A stretch of 37,232 nt of DNA, from contig JAODAQ010000075.1 of the NCBI GenBank assembly GCA_025463515.1, positions 1 through 37,232 on the forward strand, in the 5' to 3' direction. The stretch is from Rhodoglobus sp. (GTDB taxonomy: Bacteria > Actinomycetota > Actinomycetes > Actinomycetales > Microbacteriaceae). Under the pieces are notes generated by a model. That model did not search any database. It saw only the letters and a list, made by a program, of their open reading frames with translations, and was not told the DNA's origin. Made by a program: the position numbers and the translations under genes. Below, one piece after another: positions 25,296 to 32,389 of this stretch (position 1 is its first letter; every line of letters starts with the position of its first letter).

Positions 25296-25301
25296 GCATC
25301 G

Positions 25302-25333
25302 ACACTAGCAAATATTGACAGCCATCGATATTT
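25302..25333. promoter_or_regulatory. arsR-arsC intergenic operator and promoters
   Basis: AAATATTGA (25310-25318) and TCGATATTT (25325-25333) form a 9-6-9 inverted repeat with one mismatch, the AT-rich type bound by ArsR. TTGACA (25315-25320) inside it is a good -35 for arsC, though the -10 at about 25339 (CACACT) is poor. On the minus strand TAGTGT (25307-25302) is the -10 for arsR. Confidence 0.7.
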
Positions 25334-25350
25334 AAAGTCACACTGAGCGC

Positions 25351-25740
25351 ATGACTTCAGTTCTCTTCGTCTGCGTCCACAACGCCGGGCGCTCCCAGAT
25401 GGCCGCCGGATTCCTCCAGGCCCTCGGCGGCGACCGCGTCGAGGTGCTCTCCGCGGGCTCCGAGCCGGGCGACAGCATCAACCCCACCGCCGTGGCGGTC
25501 ATGGCCGAGGAGGGCATCGATATCGCGGGCAACGCCCCGAAGCTCCTCACCGTCGACGCCGTGCGCGAGTCCGACGTCGTCATCACGATGGGCTGCGGCG
25601 ACGCGTGCCCCGTGTTCCCCGGCAAGCGGTACGAGGACTGGGAGCTCGACGACCCGGCGGGTCAGGACATCGACGTCGTGCGCGGCATCCGCGACGACAT
25701 CAAGGGCCGGATCGAGGCGCTCCTCGCATCGATCGACTGA
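25351..25740 (+). CDS. arsC: Arsenate reductase, low-molecular-weight phosphatase type
   Basis: ArsC reduces arsenate to arsenite. The 129-residue protein has the P-loop CVHNAGRSQM with catalytic Cys8 and Arg14, then NPTAVAVMAEEGIDI, VVITMGCGDACPVFPGKRYEDWELDDPAG, which holds the two extra cysteines and the catalytic Asp. It matches actinobacterial single-domain ArsC proteins; whether it uses thioredoxin or mycothiol cannot be decided by eye. ATG 25351 lies 18 bases after the ArsR operator. No arsenite pump (ArsB/Acr3) is in the window, so export must be encoded elsewhere or handled differently. It is followed by a Cys-rich micro-ORF. Confidence 0.95.
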   Translation: MTSVLFVCVHNAGRSQMAAGFLQALGGDRVEVLSAGSEPGDSINPTAVAVMAEEGIDIAGNAPKLLTVDAVRESDVVITMGCGDACPVFPGKRYEDWELDDPAGQDIDVVRGIRDDIKGRIEALLASID

Positions 25741-25757
25741 GAGGGAAGGAGGGCGAC

Positions 25758-25793
25758 ATGAACGACGGATGCTGCGGCGGACCCTGCTGCTAA
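25758..25793 (+). CDS. 11-residue Cys-rich micro-ORF downstream of arsC
   Basis: ATG 25758 opens the peptide MNDGCCGGPCC and a TAA stop. Four of eleven residues are Cys, in two CC pairs. A near-perfect Shine-Dalgarno AAGGAGGG (25746-25753) lies at proper distance, stronger than that of almost any other gene here. It starts 17 bases after arsC and is followed at once by a strong terminator, so it should be on the arsC transcript. It cannot be a leader peptide for a downstream gene because the next gene is convergent. A soft-metal (arsenite) ligand is a natural guess; this is inference and no homologue is known to me. Confidence 0.6.
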   Translation: MNDGCCGGPCC

Positions 25794-25802
25794 TCGCAGA
25801 CT

Positions 25803-25836
25803 GAGCGATCCGCGGGAGCGCTACCGCGGGTCGCTC
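25803..25836. terminator. Bidirectional hairpin terminator after the ars operon
   Basis: GAGCGATCCGCGG (25803-25815) pairs over 13 bp, with one G-T wobble, with CCGCGGGTCGCTC (25824-25836) around an 8-base loop. There is no T-run. It ends at the stop codon of the convergent yeiH-like gene, so it can end both transcripts. Confidence 0.8.
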
Positions 25837-26834
25837 TAGCCCAGGGCGGGCACGCCGGCCGCTGTCGCGAGGTACACGGCCCCCAGCGACATCCCCGCGA
25901 TCGCCACCCACGACAGGCCCGCGACCGCGAGCGGGCGGGCGCCCGTGCGCACGAGAGTCCCGATCCGGATGGCCGCGCCCAGGCCGAACAGCGCCAGGCC
26001 GAGCAGGAGGAACTGCACGTCCTCGAACGCGCCGGTCCACCCGGCTGGGACGGCCAAGAAGCTGTTGGCGAGCACCGCCGCGACGAACCCGGCGAGGAAC
26101 AGCGGCACGATCGCCGGCCGCTTCCCCTCCCGCCGCAGGACGGCGCCGGTCACCGCGATGATCGGCGCGAGCAGGGCAACCCGTGTGAGCTTGACCACCA
26201 CGGCGATCGCGAGCGCGGATGCCCCCGCCACCTGCGCCGTCGCAACCACCTGCCCCACGTCGTGGACGCTCGCGCCAGTCCACATCCCGAACTGCTCCGC
26301 GTCCAGGCCGAGCACGGGCTGCAGCGCGGGCAGCACGGCGATCGCGAGCGTCCCGCACAGGGTCACCAGCGCGACCGGGGTCGCCGTCTCTGAGTCCTTC
26401 GACTTCGTCACGCCCGCCATCGCGCCGATCGCCGAGGCGCCGCAGATCGAGAACCCGGCGGCGATCAGCAGCGGCTGGTCGCCCGGCAGGCGCAGGGCTC
26501 TGCCGAGGCCGAGGGTGAGGAAGAAGGTGATGAGCACGATCGCGACGATGAGCCCGAGCACGAGCCAGCCGAGGCCCGCGATGTCGAGCAGGCTCAGCCG
26601 GAAGCCGAGCAGCACGATGCCGATGCGCAGCAGGCGCCGCGCGGCGACCGCGAGCCCGGGCTGCACGACCTCGCGGACGCGAGAGCGCCACGGCAGCGCG
26701 CTGAAGAGGATGCCCAGCACGACGCACGCCGTCAGTGTCGGAACCACCGGCAGCGCCCAGTGCACGAGGCTCGCGAGCAGGAAGCCGAGCAGCGCGAGGC
26801 CGAGGCCCGGCAGCAGCGACCTAGTCGAAGTCAA
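25836..26834 (-). CDS. YeiH family putative sulfate exporter
   Basis: Integral membrane protein of 332 residues with about ten helices and the family's repeated motifs: CVVLGILFSALPW, RIGIVLLGFRLSLLDI, FSICGASAIGAMAGVTKSKD and MWTGASVHDVGQVVATAQVAG. The family (COG2855) is annotated as putative sulfate or organic-anion exporters; transport has not been well established. The only start consistent with the full N-terminus is TTG 26834, inside the end of marR, so it is translationally coupled to the regulator. MarR-type control, as a two-gene operon, is likely. Convergent to the ars operon. Confidence 0.87.
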   Translation of the reverse strand: MTSTRSLLPGLGLALLGFLLASLVHWALPVVPTLTACVVLGILFSALPWRSRVREVVQPGLAVAARRLLRIGIVLLGFRLSLLDIAGLGWLVLGLIVAIVLITFFLTLGLGRALRLPGDQPLLIAAGFSICGASAIGAMAGVTKSKDSETATPVALVTLCGTLAIAVLPALQPVLGLDAEQFGMWTGASVHDVGQVVATAQVAGASALAIAVVVKLTRVALLAPIIAVTGAVLRREGKRPAIVPLFLAGFVAAVLANSFLAVPAGWTGAFEDVQFLLLGLALFGLGAAIRIGTLVRTGARPLAVAGLSWVAIAGMSLGAVYLATAAGVPALG

Positions 26835-27327
26835 GGCTCAGCTTGCGCAGCAGGGCGCTCAAGCGCTCCTGGTCGGCCTTCGGCAGCCGGTCGAGCAGCT
26901 CGGACTCCGCGTCGAGCAGCGTGCTGATCGCGGCATCCACCCTGGCCTTGCCCTCCTCGGTCATGACCACGAGGATGCCCCGTCCGTCGTTCGGGTCGGT
27001 GCGGCGTTCGACGAGCGCGCGGGCGACGAGCCGGTCGATCCGGTTAGTCATGGTCCCGCTCGAGACGAGGGTCTGCAGCAGGAGCGCCTTGGGGCTCAGC
27101 TGGTACGGCGCGCCGGCCCGCCGCAGCGCCGAGAGCACGTCGAACTCCCACAGCTCGAGGTCGGAGGCGGCGAAGGCCGTGCGGCGCGCGCGCTCCAGGT
27201 GGCGGGCTAGCCGGGCGACGCGGCTGAGCACCTGGAGCGGGGAGAAATCGAGGTCTTCGCGCTCGCGCGACCACGCATCGACGATACGGTCGACTTCGTC
27301 GGGTTGATCGCGAACGGTGGCGGGCAT
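26821..27327 (-). CDS. MarR-family transcriptional regulator
   Basis: This dimeric winged-helix regulator of 168 residues has helix LELWEFDVLSALRRAG, recognition helix LVSSGTMTNRIDRLVARALVERRTDPNDGRGILVVMTEEGK, which holds the conserved DxRxxxV-type wing, and a C-terminal dimerisation helix. ATG 27327 is preceded by GATAAT (27339-27334, minus strand), six bases away, again fitting a leaderless mRNA. It overlaps the YeiH-type transporter gene by 14 bases and probably controls it. tRNA-Gln starts 50 bases away in the other direction. The ligand is unknown. Confidence 0.92.
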   Translation of the reverse strand: MPATVRDQPDEVDRIVDAWSREREDLDFSPLQVLSRVARLARHLERARRTAFAASDLELWEFDVLSALRRAGAPYQLSPKALLLQTLVSSGTMTNRIDRLVARALVERRTDPNDGRGILVVMTEEGKARVDAAISTLLDAESELLDRLPKADQERLSALLRKLSLDFD

Positions 27328-27376
27328 CCGTCAATTATCACCGTCTGGCAGACTTGGTGGGTGCCGAACGGCGCGA

Positions 27377-27448
27377 TCCGCCTTGGTGTAATGGCAGCAC
27401 GACAGCCTTTGGAGCTGTTAGGTCTAGGTTCGAGTCCTGGAGGCGGAG
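27377..27448 (+). tRNA. tRNA-Gln (anticodon UUG)
   Basis: A full cloverleaf: acceptor TCCGCCT/AGGCGGA (27377-27383, 27441-27447), D-stem GTGT/GCAC, anticodon stem ACAGC/GCTGT with loop CTTTGGA (anticodon TTG), T-arm CTAGG-TTCGAGT-CCTGG and discriminator G at 27448. CCA is not encoded (next bases are CA then TG). The ATG of the DUF1622 gene begins two bases after the discriminator, so the tRNA and mRNA are almost fused. Confidence 0.97.
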
Positions 27449-27452
27449 CATG
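27439..27452 (+). promoter_or_regulatory. Ribosome binding site of the DUF1622 gene inside the tRNA
   Basis: GGAGG (27439-27443) is formed by the end of the tRNA T-stem and the start of its 3' acceptor strand, six bases before ATG 27450. It would only be accessible in unprocessed or misfolded precursor. Confidence 0.6.
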
Positions 27453-27845
27453 GACACCGAGATCTTCGACACCGTCGCGCGCGTCTTCGAGTTCGTCGGA
27501 GTGGGCGCGATGGCCGTCGGCATCCTCGTCGCGGTGTTTCTGGCGATCCGCAGCTGGGTGGCGACCCGCGATGGCGGCCGCGCGTTCAAGACGCTGCGCG
27601 ACTCGATCGGCATGGTGATCCTGCTGGGCCTCGAGATCCTCGTGGCCGCCGACCTCGTGCGCACGGTGACGAGCACGCCCTCCCTCACCGACGCGCTCGT
27701 GCTCGCGATCATCGTCCTCATCCGCACGGTGCTGAGCTTCTCGCTGCAGGTGGAGATCGAGGGCGTCGCACCGTGGAAGCGCGCGCTGCTGACTAGTCCA
27801 CAATTGATGGCGAAGGCTGTCCGCTCAGCGAAAGAGACCTCATGA
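27450..27845 (+). CDS. DUF1622 family small membrane protein
   Basis: Predicted inner-membrane protein of 131 residues with three hydrophobic segments (FVGVGAMAVGILVAVFLAI; IGMVILLGLEILVAADLVRTV; ALVLAIIVLIRTVLSFSLQVEIEG). The LGLEILVAADLVRTV and IVLIRTVLSFSLQVEIEG stretches are the DUF1622 signatures. The function of the family is unknown. ATG 27450, two bases after tRNA-Gln, is the only start that gives the complete first helix. Its stop overlaps glmU (ATGA), so the tRNA, this gene and glmU may be one primary transcript. Confidence 0.88.
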   Translation: MDTEIFDTVARVFEFVGVGAMAVGILVAVFLAIRSWVATRDGGRAFKTLRDSIGMVILLGLEILVAADLVRTVTSTPSLTDALVLAIIVLIRTVLSFSLQVEIEGVAPWKRALLTSPQLMAKAVRSAKETS

Positions 27846-29263
27846 CCGACCAGAACCTCGCCGTGATCGTGCTCGCCGCCGGGCAGGGCACGCGCATGAA
27901 GTCCTCCAGGCCCAAGGTGCTGCACTCGATCGCGGGCCGCACCCTCGTCGGCCACGTGCTCTCGACCGCCCGCGACCTCGCCCCGGCGCGCGTGATCGCG
28001 GTGGTGCGGCACGAGCGCGAGGTCGTGGTCTCCACGATCTCCGAGCTCATGCCCGACATCGTGTTCGTCGACCAGGACGAGATCCCCGGCACGGGCCGCG
28101 CGGTCGAGATCGGTATCAGCGCCCTCCCCGACGGCTTCGACGGCGACGTCGTGGTCGTGAGCGGCGATGTCCCGCTGCTGGATGCCCCCACCCTCGCGAG
28201 CCTCATCGCCGAGCACCGCGCGGCGCACGCCTCCGCGACCCTGCTCTCCGCGATCCTCGACGACGCCACCGGCTACGGCCGCATCGTGCGCGACGGGGCC
28301 GGAGTGCTCGACCGCATCGTGGAGCAGAAGGATGCCACGGCCGCCGAGCTCGCCATCACCGAGATCAACTCCGGCACCTACGTCTTCAGCGCCGCCGCCC
28401 TGCGCGAGCAGCTGCCGCTCGTCGGCACGGGCAACGCCCAGGGCGAGAAGTACCTCACCGACGTGGTGGGGCTGCTGCGCGCCGCCGGGTCCACGGTGTC
28501 CGCACTGCCCGTGCGCGACGGCTGGATGGTCGCGGGCGTCAACGACCGCGTGCAGCTCGCCGAGGCATCCCGCCGCATGAACGAGCTGATCGTGCGCCGC
28601 TGGCAGCTGGAGGGCGTCACGATCACCGACCCCGCGACGACCTGGATCGACTCGGACGTCGTCCTCGCCGAGGACGTCGAGATCCTCCCCGGCACGCAGC
28701 TCAAGGGCGCGACCCTCGTGCAGCGCGGTGCCACGGTGGGCCCCGACACCACCCTCGTCGACTGCGAGATCGGCGAGAACGCGACGGTCAAGCGCACGGA
28801 TGCCACGCTCGCGGTGATCGGCGCCGGTGCGAGTGTCGGCCCCTTCGCCTACCTCCGCCCGGGCACGTACCTCGGTGCGGACGGCAAGATCGGCACCTTC
28901 GTCGAGACCAAGAACTCGACGATCGGTGTCGGCAGCAAGGTGCCGCACCTCTCGTACATCGGCGACACCACGGTGGGGGAGCAGTCGAACGTCGGTGCGG
29001 GCACCATCACCGCCAACTACGACGGCGTGACCAAGAGCGCGACGGTGGTCGGCTCGCACGTGCGCACGGGCTCGCACAACGTGTTCGTCGCGCCGGTCAC
29101 GATCGGGGACGGCGCCTACACCGGCGCGGGAACCGTCGTGCGCAAGGATGTCCCGGCCGGCGCCCTCGCGATCAACGTCGCGCCGCAGCGCAACATGGAG
29201 GGCTGGGTCGCGGCGAACCGCGCGGGGACTGCGGCGGCGAAGGCCGCGGAGGACGCCCAGTAG
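27842..29263 (+). CDS. glmU: Bifunctional UDP-GlcNAc pyrophosphorylase / glucosamine-1-phosphate N-acetyltransferase
   Basis: GlmU acetylates GlcN-1-P and couples it to UTP, giving UDP-GlcNAc for peptidoglycan and, here, probably also for the 4,6-dehydratase cassette at 3.6-6.7 kb. In 473 residues the uridylyltransferase domain begins with VLAAGQGTRMKSSRPKVLH (10-28), and the C-terminal left-handed beta-helix has hexapeptide repeats (IGENATVKRTDATLAVIGAGASVGPFAYLRPGT) and the acetyltransferase motifs ETKNS, PHLSYIGDT and GAGTITANYDG. Complete and of normal length. The ATG overlaps the DUF1622 stop; prs follows. Confidence 0.98.
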   Translation: MTDQNLAVIVLAAGQGTRMKSSRPKVLHSIAGRTLVGHVLSTARDLAPARVIAVVRHEREVVVSTISELMPDIVFVDQDEIPGTGRAVEIGISALPDGFDGDVVVVSGDVPLLDAPTLASLIAEHRAAHASATLLSAILDDATGYGRIVRDGAGVLDRIVEQKDATAAELAITEINSGTYVFSAAALREQLPLVGTGNAQGEKYLTDVVGLLRAAGSTVSALPVRDGWMVAGVNDRVQLAEASRRMNELIVRRWQLEGVTITDPATTWIDSDVVLAEDVEILPGTQLKGATLVQRGATVGPDTTLVDCEIGENATVKRTDATLAVIGAGASVGPFAYLRPGTYLGADGKIGTFVETKNSTIGVGSKVPHLSYIGDTTVGEQSNVGAGTITANYDGVTKSATVVGSHVRTGSHNVFVAPVTIGDGAYTGAGTVVRKDVPAGALAINVAPQRNMEGWVAANRAGTAAAKAAEDAQ

Positions 29264-29300
29264 AATCGCAGTACGTCGTCAGCTGACAGAGAGCGGGAAA
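29261..29300 (+). promoter_or_regulatory. Possible prs promoter and leader
   Basis: TAGAAT (29261-29266), overlapping the glmU stop codon, is a good -10 and would give a leader of about 28 bases before ATG 29301. Unlike many genes here, prs is therefore not predicted to be leaderless. The ribosome site is a weak GAGAGCGGGAAA. Confidence 0.4.
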
Positions 29301-30278
29301 ATGTCCGAGATCAAGATCACCGGACAGAAACGGCTAGTCATCGTCACCGGCCGGGCGCACCCCCAGCTGGCGATCGACGTGGCCGACGAACTCGGTGCGG
29401 ATCTCGTGCATACGGATGCCCGTACCTTCGCCAATGGCGAGATCTACGCCCGCTACGACGAGAGCGTCCGCGGCTGTGACGCCTTCGTCATCCAGTCGCA
29501 CACCAACCCGATCAACGAGTGGCTCATGGAGCAGCTCATCATGGTCGACGCCCTCAAACGCGCATCGGCGAAGCGCATCACGGTCGTCTCACCGTTCTAT
29601 CCCTACGCCAGGCAGGACAAGAAGGGCCGCGGTCGCGAGCCCATCTCCGCCCGCCTCGTCGCCGACCTCTACAAGGCCGCGGGCGCCGACCGCATCATGA
29701 GCGTCGACCTCCATGCCGCGCAGATCCAGGGCTTCTTCGACGGCCCCGTCGACCACCTCTTCGCGATGCCCGTGCTGCTCGAGCACTTCCAGTCGATCCT
29801 CGACCCCGCGACGCTGACCGTCGTGAGCCCCGACATGGGCCGCGTGCGCGTCGCCGACATCTGGAGCGACAAGCTCGGCGCCCCGCTCGCGATCATCCAC
29901 AAGCGCCGCGACCCGCTCGTGCCGAACAAGGTCACCGTGCACGAGATCATCGGCCCGGTCGACGGCCGCGTCTGCCTCATCGTCGACGACATGATCGACA
30001 CCGGCGGCACGATCGTCAAGGCTGCTGAGGCGCTCAAGGCGGCGGGCGCGACCAAGGTGGTCGTGGCGGCGACGCACGCGATCTTCTCGCACCCGGCTTC
30101 CGAACTGCTGCAGAGCGCGGCCATCGACTCGGTGGTGGTCACCGACACCCTGCCGATCCCCGAGGAGAAGCGATTCCCGACGCTCACGATCCTCCCGATC
30201 GCCCCCCTTCTCGCCCGAGCTATCCACGAGGTCTTCGATGACGGCTCCGTGACGAGCATGTTCGACGGAGCCGCGTAG
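29301..30278 (+). CDS. prs: Ribose-phosphate pyrophosphokinase
   Basis: Prs makes PRPP from ribose-5-phosphate and ATP for nucleotide, His and Trp synthesis. The 325-residue protein has TFANGEIYARYDESVRG, the ATP loop PFYPYARQDKK with the family's RQD, catalytic-loop KRR (IIHKRRDP), and the PRPP-binding signature VCLIVDDMIDTGGTIVKAA. ATG 29301 gives the usual length (an upstream in-frame extension has no coding character). glmU-prs adjacency is conserved in actinobacteria and beyond. The fadD-like gene starts 2 bases after its stop. Confidence 0.97.
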   Translation: MSEIKITGQKRLVIVTGRAHPQLAIDVADELGADLVHTDARTFANGEIYARYDESVRGCDAFVIQSHTNPINEWLMEQLIMVDALKRASAKRITVVSPFYPYARQDKKGRGREPISARLVADLYKAAGADRIMSVDLHAAQIQGFFDGPVDHLFAMPVLLEHFQSILDPATLTVVSPDMGRVRVADIWSDKLGAPLAIIHKRRDPLVPNKVTVHEIIGPVDGRVCLIVDDMIDTGGTIVKAAEALKAAGATKVVVAATHAIFSHPASELLQSAAIDSVVVTDTLPIPEEKRFPTLTILPIAPLLARAIHEVFDDGSVTSMFDGAA

Positions 30279-30280
30279 GC

Positions 30281-32005
30281 ATGACCGAGATCACCACCCC
30301 CCGCCCCTGGCTCGCGTCGTACGCCGAGGGCGTGCCCGACGAGATCGACCTGCCGACCGGCTCGCTCTACGACCTGGTCTCGGGTGCGATCGCCGAGTTC
30401 CCCAGGAGCGTCGCGCTCGAGTTCTTCGGCGAGACCACCACCTACGCCGAGATGGGGGAGCAGATCGACCGCGCCGCCGAGGGCCTCCGGCTGCTCGGTG
30501 TGCAGAAGGGCGACACCGTCGCGCTCGTGCTGCCGAACTGCCCGCAGCACATCGTCGCGTTCTACGCCGTGCTGCGACTCGGCGCGATCGTCGTCGAGCA
30601 CAACCCGCTCTACACGCCGCGCGAGCTGCGCCACCAGTTCGAGGACCACGGCGCCAAGACCGTCATCGCGTGGAACAACGTGGTCGCGACGATCCAGGCG
30701 TTCCCCGAGGACGTCGCGGTCGAGAACCTGATCTCCGTGGATGTCACGCGCGCCATGCCCTTCGGAACGCGCGCGCTGCTCCGCCTCCCGATCGCCAAGG
30801 CCCGCGAGTCCCGCAAGGCGCTCACGACGAGCGTGCACAACACGATCTCGTGGGAGGAGCTGCAGAAGTCCGCCCCGATCAAGCCCGAGATCTTCAAGCC
30901 CGAGGCCGGCGATGTCGCCCTCATCCAGTACACGAGCGGCACGACCGGCCTGCCCAAGGGCGCGACCCTCACCCACGTGAACCTCACCACGAACGCCGCC
31001 CAGGCGCGCGCGTGGGTGCCGACGGTCACGCGCGGCGAGGGCTGCGTCGTGTACGCGGTGCTGCCGATGTTCCACGCCTACGGCCTGACCCTCTGCCTCA
31101 CCTTCGCGATGAGCATGGGCGCGCGGCTCGTGCTGTTCCCGAAGTTCGACCCGGACCTCGTTCTCAAGGTCGTCAAGAAGCGCCCCGCGACGTTCCTGCC
31201 GGCGGTGCCGCCGATCTACGAGCGGCTCACCGCGGCGGCGAAGGAGCAGGGCGTCTCGCTCAAGGGCATCCAGATCGCGATCTCGGGAGCCATGCCGCTC
31301 TCGGCAGCGGTAGTCGAGCCGTGGGAGGCCCTCACCGGCGGCACGCTCGTCGAGGGGTACGGACTCAGCGAGACGAGCCCGGTGCTCATGGCGAACCCGG
31401 TCGGCCCGACGCGCGTGGCCGGCACGGTCGGCCTTCCCCTCCCCAACACGGAGATCCGCGTCGTGGACCCCGAGAACCCGACCACCGACCGCAAGCCGGG
31501 TGAGGAGGGCGAGCTCATCGTCCGCGGCCCCCAGGTGTTCTCGGGCTACTGGAAGAAGCCCGACGAGACCTCGGCCGTGTTCGTCCCGACGTCGGACGAC
31601 GGTGCCGACTGGTTCCGCACCGGCGACATCGTCACGGTCGACGAGCAGGGCTTCGTGCGCGTCGTCGACCGCATCAAAGAGCTCATCATCACCGGCGGCT
31701 TCAACGTCGCACCGAGTGAGGTCGAGGACACGCTGCGCCAGCATCCCGACATCACGGACGTCGCCGTCGTCGGCCTGCCGAGCGCGCACAGCGGCGAGGA
31801 TGTCGTCGCCGCCGTCGTGCTCGCGCCGGGCAAGACCCTCGACGAGGAGTCGATCCGGGCGTACGGCCGCGACAACCTCACGGCGTACAAGGTGCCGCGC
31901 CACGTGTACCAGGTCGACGAGCTGCCCCGGTCGCTCATCGGCAAGGTCCTGCGCAAGCAGGTCAAGGAGAGCCTGGTCGAGCGCCTAGCTAAGAGTCCTC
32001 AGTAG
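30281..32005 (+). CDS. Long-chain fatty-acid-CoA ligase-like AMP-binding enzyme
   Basis: ANL-superfamily acyl-CoA synthetase of 574 residues. Visible motifs are the phosphate loop YTSGTTGLPKG (217-227), EGYGLSETSP, the FRTGDIVTVDEQGFVRVVDRIKELIITGGFNVAPSEVE block (TGD Asp, hinge Arg) and the C-terminal catalytic Lys in PRSLIGKVLRKQ. This is the FadD15/FadD-like arrangement for long-chain fatty acids. The start is 2 bases after prs, so it is probably co-transcribed. The product could supply acyl-CoA to the OleA-like synthase 17 kb away, but that is only a thought. The 3' end overlaps the convergent small membrane-protein gene by 17 bases. Confidence 0.92.
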   Translation: MTEITTPRPWLASYAEGVPDEIDLPTGSLYDLVSGAIAEFPRSVALEFFGETTTYAEMGEQIDRAAEGLRLLGVQKGDTVALVLPNCPQHIVAFYAVLRLGAIVVEHNPLYTPRELRHQFEDHGAKTVIAWNNVVATIQAFPEDVAVENLISVDVTRAMPFGTRALLRLPIAKARESRKALTTSVHNTISWEELQKSAPIKPEIFKPEAGDVALIQYTSGTTGLPKGATLTHVNLTTNAAQARAWVPTVTRGEGCVVYAVLPMFHAYGLTLCLTFAMSMGARLVLFPKFDPDLVLKVVKKRPATFLPAVPPIYERLTAAAKEQGVSLKGIQIAISGAMPLSAAVVEPWEALTGGTLVEGYGLSETSPVLMANPVGPTRVAGTVGLPLPNTEIRVVDPENPTTDRKPGEEGELIVRGPQVFSGYWKKPDETSAVFVPTSDDGADWFRTGDIVTVDEQGFVRVVDRIKELIITGGFNVAPSEVEDTLRQHPDITDVAVVGLPSAHSGEDVVAAVVLAPGKTLDEESIRAYGRDNLTAYKVPRHVYQVDELPRSLIGKVLRKQVKESLVERLAKSPQ

Positions 32006-32369
32006 GCGCCGTCGGCACCCGCACGCCGCCCGGGATTATCCCCATGGCCCGCACGAGCACCTCGTTGCCGCCGTACTCGACGGCGTAGCAGTTCCACCCG
32101 ATGCCAGCCGGGCTCACGAGCTCGAAGCGGGCTGAGTAGCTCACGGCCTCGGGCGCGTAGTACGCGGTGTAGACCGAGCAGGTGATCGTCGCGGTGCGAC
32201 TGGCAGTGCCCAGCGTGACGAGGATGCCCGGCAGCAGCAGCCCGACGAGCCCGACAACGACGACAACCCGCATCACGGTCTTGAGATGCGGGCTGCGCAG
32301 CGGGCGGTCCCCGTGGGGCTGGTAGCCCGCGAGTTCCGGCTCGTCGTCATACTCGTCGTAGGCTGCCAT
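31989..32369 (-). CDS. Hypothetical single-span membrane protein
   Basis: I do not recognise this 126-residue protein. It has an acidic, disordered N-terminus (AAYDEYDDEPELAGYQ), one strong transmembrane helix (VMRVVVVVGLVGLLLPGILVTLG, about 32-54) and an outward domain of about 70 residues with two Cys (TCSVYTAYY and WNCYAVEYGG) that could form a disulfide. It ends with GGVRVPTAPTEDS. It follows the MFS gene on the same strand after 20 bases, so the two may share a transcript. Similar small anchored proteins are common in Microbacteriaceae as unnamed families (from memory). Confidence 0.75.
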   Translation of the reverse strand: MAAYDEYDDEPELAGYQPHGDRPLRSPHLKTVMRVVVVVGLVGLLLPGILVTLGTASRTATITCSVYTAYYAPEAVSYSARFELVSPAGIGWNCYAVEYGGNEVLVRAMGIIPGGVRVPTAPTEDS

Positions 32370-32389
32370 CGCCTACACATTGTCGCACT

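Noticed and set aside
25758-25793. Cys micro-ORF as an upstream attenuator leader peptide
   Set aside because: It is followed by a terminator and a convergent gene, so there is no downstream gene on the same strand to regulate.
27354-27449. Extension of the DUF1622 protein upstream through the tRNA
   Set aside because: That reading frame is the tRNA-Gln sequence itself; the protein family starts at the ATG right after it.
29669-31903. 744-codon minus-strand open frame opposite prs and the acyl-CoA ligase
   Set aside because: Same shadow effect; composition is typical of antisense reading and it covers two securely annotated genes.
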